Source: an uncultured Ruminococcus sp. (lineage in GTDB: Bacteria; Bacillota; Clostridia; Oscillospirales; Acutalibacteraceae). From it: DNA of 64,000 bases. Position numbers and translations under genes: made by a program. The stretch is taken from positions 1 to 64,000 of the forward strand of contig CACYWT010000008.1 of the NCBI GenBank assembly GCA_902778175.1, read 5' to 3'. Positions 44,004-53,142 of this stretch are shown here, piece after piece (the stretch's first letter is position 1; every line of letters starts with the position of its first letter). The notes beneath the pieces were generated by a model that was not told the DNA's origin, searched no databases, and saw only the letters and a list, made by a program, of their open reading frames with translations.

Positions 44004-44738
44004 TCAATCCTCAAGCGGAACATGAACACCGTCGAGTCTTGCAGCGATCCGGTCAAAAGCATAAACAGCCTTTAACCTTCCCTCAACAGGTTCGCCCCTC
44101 TGGGTAAGAGAAGCCACGGCGTTATCTTCCGGAACAATACCAAGAAGTCTTACACCTGACCTGTCTATTACTGCGTCAAGATCAGGAAAAACATTCATTT
44201 TTCTGAATTTTCGTTCGTTAAAGCGGTTAATAACAAGCAGTATCGAGGGAATATTCATTTCTTTCAGCCTGCTCCGAACCTTATCACAGCTGCGAACCGA
44301 AAGCGGCTCCGCATTGGCAACGATTATCGCCCTATGAGCCGATACCGCAGCCGACTGAAATCCTGTGCCTATTCCGGCAGGACAGTCGATAAGGATATGG
44401 TCGTAATATTTTTCAAGCACCCTTACGAGCTGCTTCATTATATACGGGCTTACCTTATCCCTGACATTCTGCGGCGCCGGAAGAATGTAAAGCTCCGGTA
44501 CAGTTTTACACGGATATATGGCACTGTCAGGCGGACAATTTCCGATGACTATATCGGCAATATCAAATACAAGCTCGCCGCTGACGCCAAGCATCAGATC
44601 AATACCTCTCATTCCTGCATCGCAGTCAATGATAAGTACTCTGCTGCCCCTCCTGACAAGGGCTGCGCCAAGACCGGCTGCAAGTGTGGATTTGCCTGTT
44701 CCGCCCTTTCCCGATGTAATAACTGTCACTTTTCCCAT
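44004..44738 (-). CDS. minD: MinD-like ParA ATPase lacking the membrane-targeting tail
   Basis: 244 residues. It opens with the deviant Walker A GKGGTGKST (10-18), followed by IIDCDAGMRGIDLMLG, typical of MinD rather than ParA or Soj, and LIDCPAGIGTGF (Walker B). MinD places the division site by recruiting MinC. The protein ends AARLDGVHVPLED, just where other MinD proteins continue into a basic amphipathic helix that binds the membrane, so that helix is absent. No minC or minE is in the window: pbp2 lies upstream and mgsA downstream. It may work as a soluble ATPase or with another partner. Confidence 0.85.
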   Translation of the reverse strand: MGKVTVITSGKGGTGKSTLAAGLGAALVRRGSRVLIIDCDAGMRGIDLMLGVSGELVFDIADIVIGNCPPDSAIYPCKTVPELYILPAPQNVRDKVSPYIMKQLVRVLEKYYDHILIDCPAGIGTGFQSAAVSAHRAIIVANAEPLSVRSCDKVRSRLKEMNIPSILLVINRFNERKFRKMNVFPDLDAVIDRSGVRLLGIVPEDNAVASLTQRGEPVEGRLKAVYAFDRIAARLDGVHVPLED

Positions 44739-44858
44739 TTTCAGATACCTCTCTATTTACATTAGCACAATTTTTACATAAAGTCAAGAGCAAATAGATA
44801 ATTTTCATACACATTAAACATATTGCTGTACTTTCGCATTTTATAACCGCAAAGTATG

Positions 44859-44932
44859 TCCCCCGAGTCTCGCCTGCCGGCTCGGTCGGTGCTTCTGCTT
44901 CGCAGAGGTGTCCACTGGACACCCGCACCCTC
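44859..44932. repeat. GC-rich multi-palindrome intergenic element between pbp2 and minD
   Basis: Within 44739-45065 there is no convincing gene. Its centre is unusually GC-rich and contains three nested dyads: CCGAG/CTCGG (44863-44885), TCTGC/GCAGA around a three-base loop (44894-44906) and the near-perfect GGTGTCCA-C-TGGACACC (44907-44923). This recalls dispersed intergenic repeats seen in gut clostridia, whose spurious reading frames encode peptides such as APTEPAGETR. Only one copy occurs in the window. Confidence 0.65.
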
Positions 44933-45035
44933 TAAGGAAGCAAAGCTTTTAATGCTTTTTCCCGGACAGAAATTTCCGCTTTTATAAGGAATACTCCATA
45001 TATATGACATTCTAAGCGTAAAACTATCATAACAT

Positions 45036-45057
45036 AAAGCAATGCCCGAAAACGGGC
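45036..45057 (-). terminator. Weak terminator after pbp2
   Basis: Minus-strand GCCCG/CGGGC with a TTTT loop (45044-45057), then ATTGCTTT. The following T content is modest. Confidence 0.45.
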
Positions 45058-45065
45058 GAAAAAAA

Positions 45066-47069
45066 TCATTCGCTTGCTTCGGGCTTTTTGTTATCAAGAT
45101 GAAAATATTCTGTCATTACTTTTTTTGCAGCATTGATCGCAACCGCACTTTTTGCACCATGTTCAACCATGACGCCGATTGCGATTCTGGGATTTTCATA
45201 TGGGGCAAAACAGATAAAGTTCGCATGGTCGGAACCTGAGTTTTCTGCTGTACCTGTTTTGCCGGCTATCTGCATCGGGAAACCGTCAAGCGGATAGTAA
45301 CTGTTTGTTGCCATATTCATTGCTTTTTTGACTTCATTGAGATTCTGGGTACTGACGCCCATCTTATCCATAACCTCCGGCTCTGTCTTATAAATCACTT
45401 CAGAACCGTAATAGGATTCCACTCTGTCAACAACGTGCGAACGCAGACGAGTACCGCCGTTTGCGAGAGTCGCTGCGTATGTTGCAAGCTGCAGCGGTGT
45501 GAACTGGTTATCCGACTGACCGATTCCCGCCGGAGAAACAAAGCTTTCATACCACTGAGATCCCATTTCCCGGCTGTATTCAGGTCCTGCAAGAGTACCG
45601 CGGCTTTCGGCTATCTCTACTCCTGTACGCACACCAAGACCGCAGCGCTTAGCATACATATCAATATTATCAATTCCGAGCAATCTTGCAGTTTCCGCAA
45701 AGAATACGTTGCACGAATCACGGATACCCTGATACATATCTATTTCACCGTGATAACCCATACACCAAAGATGCAGACCGTTCTTTGTATATTCTCCCTG
45801 ACAGTTTATATGCGTTTTTGTGGTGATAGCTTTTTCCTGCAAAGCAGCAGACGCCACCATCGGCTTGAACGTCGAACCGGGTGCAAGCGCGCCCATGAAT
45901 GCTCTGTCAAACAGAGGAACATTTTTATCAGAAGCGAGCTTTTCATAGTCGCTGTAATATTTTGAAAGGTCATACGAAGGATAGCTTGCTGCGCACAAAA
46001 CAGAAAAATCACTGATATTCAGTACTACCATTGCGGCGCCCTTACAATCTGCGCCCATGTTTTTATCTCCGATATCCTTTGCATAGTCGTTTGCTTCCTT
46101 GACTGCTTCCTTGAGAGCCTTCTGGGCTGTCTTTTGCAGTCCTGAATCAAGCGTCAGATATACCGAATTTCCAGGGTGGGATTTTACGGTGCTCTTGATC
46201 GAGATCTTATCATCGGCGCTGACCTCATATGTTATGCTTCCGCTGCTGCCGCGAAGTTCCTTTTCAAGCGCGCTTTCAACACCGCTTTTTCCAAGTCTGT
46301 CAGTATATGAATAGCCTTTGTTTTTCAGCTCGGTATATTCATCAGCAGAAATAAGACCTGTAACTCCTACCATATGCGGAGCAACAGTACCGTTTTCATA
46401 AACGCGCACAGCAGTCGATTCTGTTGTAACCCCCTGAACAGACTGCATATTTTCCGAGATCACATTCATTGCACGTTCGCTTATCTCATCGGCAAAAACA
46501 TACGGATTGCTCCTGCTGTAGCCAAGCCGGTTCATATTGTAGCGAACACTGATTATATCTCTTTGCTGTTTTTTGGAATAATCCTCGCAACCGTATTTTT
46601 CAACAAGCTTTGCCATACATTCCGCCGCTGTGGAATACGGGTTCATGTTGAGGTTATCCTTGCTTTTCAGTTCATCTATTTCGCTGGTTTTCTTTTCATC
46701 AAACGAATAGTTCCCGTCTGCATCAACCTTTATCGGAAGCTCGTCCTTCCATTTTCCGCCGCAGCTTTCGATAAGAGCAGTCAGCTTGACAATGTTATCA
46801 TTCAGTTCTTCATCGGGCATGAATATCTTGTTTATAACTACACGGTAACCTGTTTTATTCACAGCAAGCGGAACCCCGTTCACATCAAATATCTCACCGC
46901 GGATAGCATCGGTTTCCACAGTATATTCCGTGGACGTCAGGGCTATTTCATTATAATAATCTTTCTGGAATACCTGCCACTGAACAAGACGGGCGGACAA
47001 AGCGGCAAATGCAACAAGCATTATTATTATTACAAGTACCGAACGCCATTTTCTGACTTTTACTTCCAT
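45066..47069 (-). CDS. mrdA: Penicillin-binding protein 2 (elongation transpeptidase)
   Basis: 667 residues. One membrane helix at about 9-28, a PBP dimerisation domain (about 50-300) and the transpeptidase domain with catalytic S399 in STFK (399-402), SCN (452-454) and KTG (605-607). It cross-links side-wall peptidoglycan together with MreBCD and a RodA glycosyltransferase. An insertion-like region at about 95-200 is larger than in E. coli PBP2, as in other clostridia. It follows mreD by 15 bases. rodA, often next to it, is not in this window. Confidence 0.95.
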   Translation of the reverse strand: MEVKVRKWRSVLVIIIMLVAFAALSARLVQWQVFQKDYYNEIALTSTEYTVETDAIRGEIFDVNGVPLAVNKTGYRVVINKIFMPDEELNDNIVKLTALIESCGGKWKDELPIKVDADGNYSFDEKKTSEIDELKSKDNLNMNPYSTAAECMAKLVEKYGCEDYSKKQQRDIISVRYNMNRLGYSRSNPYVFADEISERAMNVISENMQSVQGVTTESTAVRVYENGTVAPHMVGVTGLISADEYTELKNKGYSYTDRLGKSGVESALEKELRGSSGSITYEVSADDKISIKSTVKSHPGNSVYLTLDSGLQKTAQKALKEAVKEANDYAKDIGDKNMGADCKGAAMVVLNISDFSVLCAASYPSYDLSKYYSDYEKLASDKNVPLFDRAFMGALAPGSTFKPMVASAALQEKAITTKTHINCQGEYTKNGLHLWCMGYHGEIDMYQGIRDSCNVFFAETARLLGIDNIDMYAKRCGLGVRTGVEIAESRGTLAGPEYSREMGSQWYESFVSPAGIGQSDNQFTPLQLATYAATLANGGTRLRSHVVDRVESYYGSEVIYKTEPEVMDKMGVSTQNLNEVKKAMNMATNSYYPLDGFPMQIAGKTGTAENSGSDHANFICFAPYENPRIAIGVMVEHGAKSAVAINAAKKVMTEYFHLDNKKPEASE

Positions 47070-47084
47070 GTATTTCCGCCTCCC

Positions 47085-47591
47085 TTAGTCCTGACTTGTT
47101 CTTGAAGCGATAAAACGGTTTATACCGTAAAATACGGGTATAAATGCAAAAGTATATATTATTTTTGACACATAATGGGTCAGAAAATAATTCAGTTCAT
47201 TTCCGTAACCCATCAGCACATAGAATAATAAAAACTGTCCTGTTATTATTACGGGTACGCTTATTGCGCCGATGATAACTGCTGTCAGAAGATTTGTACG
47301 GATATAGTTTTCCATAAGTATGCTGATAATATAACACGCTATGGCAAGCATTATCGCATAATAGCCGACAGGACCGCTGTATCCGGAATCTGCAAGCAGT
47401 CCTGCCGCAACTCCGAATGCTATAGAAGGTATTTCCCCTTCAAAAATAGCTATTGTCAGCGCTATCGGCAGCATAAGCACCGGACGTCCGCCGAATACCT
47501 CAAGAGTGAGCGCAGGTATGCTTTGAATGACAAAGCACAGCAGAAGCTCCAGCGAAAATGCTGTATATTTTACAAAATTAATTCTTTTCAT
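47085..47591 (-). CDS. mreD: Rod shape-determining protein MreD
   Basis: 168 residues, nearly all membrane helices (about five), with the typical GVAAGLLADSGYSGPVGYYA. MreD is the membrane partner of MreC in the elongasome. It starts 14 bases after mreC and precedes pbp2 in the usual order. Confidence 0.9.
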   Translation of the reverse strand: MKRINFVKYTAFSLELLLCFVIQSIPALTLEVFGGRPVLMLPIALTIAIFEGEIPSIAFGVAAGLLADSGYSGPVGYYAIMLAIACYIISILMENYIRTNLLTAVIIGAISVPVIITGQFLLFYVLMGYGNELNYFLTHYVSKIIYTFAFIPVFYGINRFIASRTSQD

Positions 47592-47605
47592 AAGCTTTCG
47601 CTCTC

Positions 47606-48490
47606 TCAGGATTTTTTCTTTTCGGAGGCTTTGCTGCTTTCCTCCCTGAATTCGTCTATTTCGCCCTTGCCGCTGAAATTGGTAATTATCGCAGCACCGG
47701 TAATCGTCCTGACATCTTCAAACGGCTTGATAAGAGCAACAGGCATTCCCGAATATCCGTCATAATCGACCTTGCTGACCGTGCCTATCCTGATATTTTT
47801 CGGATAAAGACCGCCATAACCCGAAGTAACGATTATATCGCCTGTTTTTACGGTATTCTGGGCAGAAATATTCTTCATCACTGCAATACCGTCATCACTG
47901 TATTCTGACTTTCCCGAAACAACACCCTCGTCCCCTGTACGCTTATCAACGGAGCCTACCTGTGACGCAGGAGATATTATCGAGGTCACCTTGCAGCTTT
48001 TCAGATTAACCTCGCATACATATCCTACAAGCCCGTTATCAGTCATAACAGGATCGTTTACCTTAACTCCGTCCGTGCTGCCTTTGTCAAGAATAAAACC
48101 GTAGAAATTTTCATTCGGGTCGCGTGAGATAACGGTAGACGGCATTACAGAAAAATCTTCATTGTTTTTCTTTATATTATAAAACTTATACAGTTCGTCA
48201 TTTTCTTTTTTCAGATCATAGTATTCAACGAGCATTTCATTAAGACGGCGGTTTTCCTCCGCAAGCTCGCTGTTCTCCTTTTCGAGCTCTTCATTACTTC
48301 TCGGAGGAGTGATCTTTTCTCCTGCGGAATTTGTTGCGTCTGTCGCAACACGCTGAAGAGGCACAATGATGAATCCGTTTACAATGCCTCCCACAGCCGG
48401 ATTGCCTGCAGTGATAAGAGCTACCACCAGCAATATGCAAATTGTTGTAATGAGAACCTTAAATCCTTTTCCAGAAGTCACTCTGTTCAT
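47606..48490 (-). CDS. mreC: Rod shape-determining protein MreC
   Basis: 294 residues: an N-terminal membrane helix (about 10-30), a periplasmic coiled coil (about 60-100, NEELEKENSELAEENRRLNE), then the beta-rich core with STVISRDPNENFYGFILDKG and VKTGDIIVTSGYGG, which is how MreC contacts PBP2. The tail (about 275-294) is charged. It uses GGAGG eight bases before the ATG at 48490. It is preceded by a 122-base spacer with two hairpins after mreB. Confidence 0.95.
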   Translation of the reverse strand: MNRVTSGKGFKVLITTICILLVVALITAGNPAVGGIVNGFIIVPLQRVATDATNSAGEKITPPRSNEELEKENSELAEENRRLNEMLVEYYDLKKENDELYKFYNIKKNNEDFSVMPSTVISRDPNENFYGFILDKGSTDGVKVNDPVMTDNGLVGYVCEVNLKSCKVTSIISPASQVGSVDKRTGDEGVVSGKSEYSDDGIAVMKNISAQNTVKTGDIIVTSGYGGLYPKNIRIGTVSKVDYDGYSGMPVALIKPFEDVRTITGAAIITNFSGKGEIDEFREESSKASEKKKS

Positions 48491-48516
48491 TTATTTCCTC
48501 CGGATCATAACAAATA

Positions 48517-48594
48517 CGGGATACCCTTTTAACTGAGCATCCCGAAACACTTTAGGAAGCACTGATCAAATAACGCGATCCATTCAGTGTTTCC
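48517..48594 (-). repeat. Two hairpins in the mreB-mreC spacer
   Basis: CGGGAT/ATCCCG (48517-48522 and 48539-48544) and a longer stem GGAAGCACTGA/TCAGTGTTTCC (48555-48565 and 48584-48594). Neither is followed by a T tract on the minus strand, so they are more like processing or REP-type structures than terminators. Confidence 0.65.
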
Positions 48595-48612
48595 TTTACA
48601 ATAATCCCTGTA

Positions 48613-49611
48613 TTATCTTCTGCGGGATCTTCCTTTTCCAAGACGATCCAGACGTTTGCCTGTTCCGTCTACAACACAGTCAAGGGGACGTTCAGCAACA
48701 TGAACAGGCATACTCGTTTCCTGAGCTACAAGAAGTTCAAGTCCTCTGAGCAATGCTCCTCCTCCTGTGAGCATAATTCCGTTGTCTATGATATCTGCGC
48801 TGAGTTCCGGAGGCGTCTGCTCCAGAGTGGTCTTGATCGCCTCGATGATGACCGAGAGCGGATCTGCAAGCGCATCTCTGACCTCTGCAGCGGAAATAAT
48901 AACGTCCTTAGGAAGACCGTCCATAAGATTTCTTCCCTTGATCTGCATACTGCCCTCACCCTCGTAAGGATATGCTGAACCTATACCTATTTTGATCTCC
49001 TCAGCGGTTCTTTCACCGATAAGGAGGTTATATTTCTTCTTGACATACTGGATTATGGATTCGTCGAATTTATCTCCCGCAACTCTTACGGAACAAGCCG
49101 TAACGATATCATCAAGAGAAATAATTGCGACCTCAGATGTACCTCCGCCGATATCAACGACCATGCTTCCCTCAGGACGGGTCACGGGAAGACCTGCTCC
49201 AATAGCGGCAGCCATAGGCTCTTCGATAAGCTCTACCTGCTTTACTCCTGCTCTGCGCACTGCATCATCAACGGCTCTGCGTTCAACATCAGTAACACCG
49301 GACGGTATGCATACAATAACACGCGGCTTGCTGAATGCAGATGTCTTGACGACCATCCTTATGAAACGGTTGAGCATTGTTGCGGTAATATCAAAATCAG
49401 CGATAACGCCGTCTTTAAGAGGACGGACTGCTACGATCGAACCGGGAGTCCTGCCGATCATATCCTTTGCCTTTGAACCGACAGCAACAACGCAGTCAGT
49501 ACGGACATCAACTGCAACTACGGAAGGCTCGCGCATTACTATGCCCTTGCCCTTCATGTATACCAGAGTATTGGCTGTTCCGAGATCAATACCTATATCC
49601 TTTGAAAACAT
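48613..49611 (-). CDS. mreB: Rod shape-determining protein MreB
   Basis: 332 residues of the actin fold: phosphate-1 [10 protein letters not shown], phosphate-2 [11 protein letters not shown] near 157, and the adenosine motif [12 protein letters not shown] near 288. MreB filaments organise lateral wall synthesis. It has two stacked promoters (49704-49732 and 49635-49662) and leads the mreBCD-pbp2 run. The sequence is close to full family length, with the short [13 protein letters not shown] tail. Confidence 0.97.
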   Translation of the reverse strand: MFSKDIGIDLGTANTLVYMKGKGIVMREPSVVAVDVRTDCVVAVGSKAKDMIGRTPGSIVAVRPLKDGVIADFDITATMLNRFIRMVVKTSAFSKPRVIVCIPSGVTDVERRAVDDAVRRAGVKQVELIEEPMAAAIGAGLPVTRPEGSMVVDIGGGTSEVAIISLDDIVTACSVRVAGDKFDESIIQYVKKKYNLLIGERTAEEIKIGIGSAYPYEGEGSMQIKGRNLMDGLPKDVIISAAEVRDALADPLSVIIEAIKTTLEQTPPELSADIIDNGIMLTGGGALLRGLELLVAQETSMPVHVAERPLDCVVDGTGKRLDRLGKGRSRRR

Positions 49612-49634
49612 ATGATTCCTTCTCCCTTTTCCCT

Positions 49635-49662
49635 ATTATACGATTACTGTTCATTTTGTAAA
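49635..49662 (-). promoter_or_regulatory. Proximal mreB promoter
   Basis: Minus-strand TTTACA (49657-49662), 16 bases, TATAAT (49635-49640). Transcript start expected about 17 bases before the ATG. Confidence 0.6.
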
Positions 49663-49703
49663 GCCATTTCAAAGGCATATGCTTATGACATACCTCAGAG
49701 TAT

Positions 49704-49732
49704 ATTATACGCTCAAAATATGCCAATCTCAA
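49704..49732 (-). promoter_or_regulatory. Distal mreB promoter
   Basis: Minus-strand TTGAGA (49727-49732), 17 bases, TATAAT (49704-49709). The 237 bases between dut and mreB hold these two promoters and nothing else recognised. Confidence 0.7.
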
Positions 49733-49848
49733 CTAAAAAATCAGCTTTGAGAAAACTTCTGCTTTAATATGAAAAATGATAGGTACTGCCAATTATTTTT
49801 TGTATATTTCAATGAAAAACCAATGGCTTTTTTATGCGATACGACAAA

Positions 49849-50295
49849 TCATAATCTTCCGCTGGAGCCGAATCCCCCTTCTCCGCGCTCTGTACTTCCA
49901 AGCTCGTCAATTTCTGTAAACAGCGTACAGCACACGGGCATTATTACCATCTGGGCTATTCTTTCATCGGGATCAATGGTATACTCCTTATCGGAAACAT
50001 TACACAGACCGACGCATATTTCTCCGCGGTAATCGCTGTCAACAACACCGACGCCATTGGAAAGACATATGCCGTGCTTTACTCCGAGTCCGCTGCGCGC
50101 AAAAAGAAACGCAGCAAAATCGGGAGAAGATAACTCTATTGCGATACCGGTCGGTATTTTTACAAGATCACCCGGTTTTATGGTTACTGGTTCGTCTATA
50201 CAGGCATAAAGATCTGCTCCTGCCGAGCCCTCTGTTGCCCGGCACGGAAGCTTGGCTTTAGTGTTGAGCTTTTTCACTTTTACTGTCTTATCCAT
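49849..50295 (-). CDS. dut: dUTP diphosphatase
   Basis: 148 residues with the five trimeric dUTPase motifs, including GSAGADLYA (1), ARSGLGVKHG (3), GVVDSDYRGEI (3-4) and the C-terminal arm GEGGFGSSGR (5). It splits dUTP to dUMP and pyrophosphate, keeping uracil out of DNA and feeding dTMP synthesis. The ATG at 50295 follows GAGGAAA. It lies 26 bases after the U32 peptidase gene. Confidence 0.97.
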   Translation of the reverse strand: MDKTVKVKKLNTKAKLPCRATEGSAGADLYACIDEPVTIKPGDLVKIPTGIAIELSSPDFAAFLFARSGLGVKHGICLSNGVGVVDSDYRGEICVGLCNVSDKEYTIDPDERIAQMVIMPVCCTLFTEIDELGSTERGEGGFGSSGRL

Positions 50296-50321
50296 AAGAT
50301 TTCCTCTTTTCATATTTCCTT

Positions 50322-52394
50322 TTATTCGGTTCCCCTGTAGTACAGACCACGGGTATATACGGTTTTCGGCACTGTATGATTCCTGTACATTTCAAGCATT
50401 TGCAAACGCTGCTCCGGCGTTTCGGTACTGAAACGGAGAACCTCGAAGCTGATCCCTTTTAGCTCATGATATCTGTCTGACATTATCAGCGGAACACTGT
50501 TCAGTATTTCCGTACACGCGCCAAAACACTGCATCGGGAAGGTTATTCCCTTGCGGTCGCGTATGGTCGGCGCAGTATCACAGCGCTTGCAGCCTCGTCC
50601 GTCATTCTGCGCAGGACAGTTTCTTGTCAGCATCAGCGGCAGCCTGCCCATGGATATTATTCCTATCGGTATCTTTCCGCCCAGACGGGTTATCTGCTCA
50701 AGCGTAAGCTCAAAGGAAACTTCCGTATCAAGCATTCCCTGTCTTTCAGCCCAGAGCAGCGACTCTGTATTTGATATATTAAGACCGAAGCCTCCGTGAA
50801 CGTCCATATCAAGCCGTCTGGCGATCTCCACAGCGCCGACATTTCCGGCAAGGACCTCATTTATACCGAGTTCCCTGACTCTTTCAAGCTCCCTGATGAT
50901 CTTTTTTTCCAGACCGAACATTCCCCTCGGTATTTCGACAGCAACGGCAAAGCCTCTGTCAAGCAGATCATCAATCTGACTGCTGGCAATTGTGAGAGGA
51001 ACATAAATAAGCTCACTGTCAAGAAAATCATCAGGTATATTCCCGTCGGGAAAACGTGCGCGGTAGTTCGACGGAAGCGATCTTCCGCGTGATACGACCG
51101 GTTCTCTTTCCAAAGACGTAAAAGGAACAGACCGCAATTCACTTCGCTCAGAGGAAAGAATATCAAGACACTGCGTTCTCATCAGGTTAAGCGCAGAAGC
51201 AGGAAGCATCAAACCTTCTTCTATTTCGGCGGACAGTGAATTCATTATAAACGGAGTTCCGCCAGTCTTGGATATGCTTTTTTCGGCACGTTCTTTGTCA
51301 AGAGGAAGCTTTATTGCTTTTTCCGGAGCAGCTCCTTCAGCAGAGGAAAAAAAACCGTCACCGTCACGGGCGGTAAGAACAGAAGGCTTTCCCTGCTGAA
51401 CCTTCAAACTGAAATCCACCGGTATATGCTGACGCTCTTTTTTATATATTTCATGAATGGAAGCAAGCATTTTGCTGTCCGCAGCCTGAACATTTTCTTT
51501 TGAACGGATACCGAACATAGACAGTCCCCGTTTGCCGCTGTAATATCCCTCCGTAAATCCGGAACGCGAAAAAACCGCCTCAAGCTTGTCGTACAGTTCA
51601 GCAGAAACAGTTCCGCTGTCAAGACTCTGACGACACGCCGCGACTGCAGCGGCAACATATTCCGGACGTTTCATCCTGCCTTCGATTTTTGCTGACGCTA
51701 TTCCCATCTGCTCAAGCTCACGCAGATGCTCTATTATCGAAAGATCCTTCAGACTCAGATCATGACCTGTTCCGCCCTTTACGGAAAAAGGAAGGCGGCA
51801 TGGCTGAGCGCAGGCTCCCCTGTTTCCGCTGCGTGAACCGAGCATTGCGCTGAAATAGCACTGACCGGAAACACTCATACATAATGCTCCGTGAACAAAT
51901 ACCTCCAGCTCAACAGGACAATCCCTGGCTATCTCCTCTATTTCCGCAGCGGAAAGCTCACGGGAAAGCACAACACGGGTAAGTCCCATTTTCCAGAGAT
52001 TTTCCACACCGGCACGGGTATGTACAGAAAGCTGAGTCGAACCGTGTACCGGCATTTCGGGAGCAAAGCTCCTGACAAGGGAGATCAGTCCCGTATCCTG
52101 CATTATAAGCGCGTCAACACCTGTGTTGCAGGCAAATTCTATAAGTGAAAGCGCGTCGTCGATTTCATCATCATGAACAAGAATATTACAGGCAAGATGA
52201 ACCGCAACTCCGTTAAGATGACAAAGCCTGACAGTTTCGGCAAGCTGTTCACGGCTGAAATTATGCGCCGAAGCACGCGCACTGAAAGATGACGCCCCGA
52301 GGTATATCGCATCGGCTCCGGCTCTTACGGCAGGCAGCACCGAATCTGTTCCTCCTGCAGGAGCCAATATCTCAAGCTTTCCCAAATATATCAC
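50322..52394 (-). CDS. U32 family peptidase (collagenase-like/RlhA-type)
   Basis: 690 residues. The N-terminal barrel has LEILAPAGGTDSVLPAVRAGADAIYLG and EVFVHGALCMSVSGQCYFSAMLG with SGNRGACAQPCR, the hallmark Cys-rich segment of family U32; a second TIM-like half follows after about 480. The family includes RlhA (23S rRNA C2501 hydroxylation) and TrhP-type tRNA hydroxylation proteins, so a protease role is uncertain. The start is GTG at 52394 or TTG at 52385; ribosome sites are weak for both. It follows zapA by 21 bases. Confidence 0.88.
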   Translation of the reverse strand: MIYLGKLEILAPAGGTDSVLPAVRAGADAIYLGASSFSARASAHNFSREQLAETVRLCHLNGVAVHLACNILVHDDEIDDALSLIEFACNTGVDALIMQDTGLISLVRSFAPEMPVHGSTQLSVHTRAGVENLWKMGLTRVVLSRELSAAEIEEIARDCPVELEVFVHGALCMSVSGQCYFSAMLGSRSGNRGACAQPCRLPFSVKGGTGHDLSLKDLSIIEHLRELEQMGIASAKIEGRMKRPEYVAAAVAACRQSLDSGTVSAELYDKLEAVFSRSGFTEGYYSGKRGLSMFGIRSKENVQAADSKMLASIHEIYKKERQHIPVDFSLKVQQGKPSVLTARDGDGFFSSAEGAAPEKAIKLPLDKERAEKSISKTGGTPFIMNSLSAEIEEGLMLPASALNLMRTQCLDILSSERSELRSVPFTSLEREPVVSRGRSLPSNYRARFPDGNIPDDFLDSELIYVPLTIASSQIDDLLDRGFAVAVEIPRGMFGLEKKIIRELERVRELGINEVLAGNVGAVEIARRLDMDVHGGFGLNISNTESLLWAERQGMLDTEVSFELTLEQITRLGGKIPIGIISMGRLPLMLTRNCPAQNDGRGCKRCDTAPTIRDRKGITFPMQCFGACTEILNSVPLIMSDRYHELKGISFEVLRFSTETPEQRLQMLEMYRNHTVPKTVYTRGLYYRGTE

Positions 52395-52415
52395 TCTTTC
52401 TCAGAAAACGAAAAA

Positions 52416-52892
52416 TCATTTTTTATCATTCAGAAAGGAAAGGTTTTCAAATTCATCATCTTCGGCTTCATTGGCGGAAGATTTTCTGACCGTCTTTACA
52501 GCAGCCGAAACAGGCGCAGGATCATTATTTCTTCCCTTATCACCAAGACGCTTGCGGTATGTTTCAATATCCTTGCGGAGCTTTTCATTTTCTCTTGCTG
52601 CTTCCTCAAAATCAGTACGGTATTTTGTTGCCTCGCTGAGATATTCCTTTACCTGAATGCGAAGTCTGTCGGAATCCTCCTGCGCCTTTGTAAGATTATC
52701 ACAAAGGTTGAGCGCTGCAAGCATTACTGCCGAATTCAGAGAAAGCCCCGGCGCACTGCGGCGGACAGAGCTGATCTCATCATTGAGTCTTGCCGCAACG
52801 GAACGTGTGTATTCCTCGCCTTCTACGCTGAGAACAGTAAATTTTGTTCCTGCAATATCTATTTTTATGCGGTTTTTAGTCTGGTTTTCCAT
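52416..52892 (-). CDS. zapA: Cell division protein ZapA
   Basis: 158 residues. Residues 1-95 are the ZapA domain (KIDIAGTKFTVLSVEGEEYTRSVA and AVMLAALNLCDNL) that stabilises FtsZ bundles; residues 75-125 are a coiled coil and the tail is charged and low-complexity, longer than in Bacillus ZapA (85 residues). GGGGT lies nine bases before the ATG. It is followed by U32 and dut, an arrangement common in clostridia. Confidence 0.9.
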   Translation of the reverse strand: MENQTKNRIKIDIAGTKFTVLSVEGEEYTRSVAARLNDEISSVRRSAPGLSLNSAVMLAALNLCDNLTKAQEDSDRLRIQVKEYLSEATKYRTDFEEAARENEKLRKDIETYRKRLGDKGRNNDPAPVSAAVKTVRKSSANEAEDDEFENLSFLNDKK

Positions 52893-53045
52893 TGAAATAC
52901 CCCTTTGTTCAGATTTTTAAGTCTTTTATGAAACAACTTTACAGTTATTATAATACATTTTTATCTAATAATAAAGTATTTATTAAAAAATAAAAAATAT
53001 CGGTCAGCGATTTTTTAAAATATGGAAATAATATGCGATTTTTTA

Positions 53046-53074
53046 TTGAAAAAAATCATATAATAAGTTATATT
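53046..53074 (+). promoter_or_regulatory. Promoter of the 233-aa orphan gene
   Basis: TTGAAA (53046-53051), 17 bases, TATATT (53069-53074). The surrounding 52921-53142 is very AT-rich and otherwise featureless. Confidence 0.5.
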
Positions 53075-53142
53075 TATTATAACGGTATTATAAATTCAAA
53101 GCATTAAAAAACAGAATTATAACAATAATAAAGGAGCATGAT

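Noticed and set aside
44626-45097. Two short minus-strand reading frames over the GC-rich intergenic element (one contains APTEPAGETR)
   Set aside because: They overlap the palindromic repeat and the minD 5' end, lack ribosome sites, and the peptide looks like the usual spurious translation of this kind of repeat.
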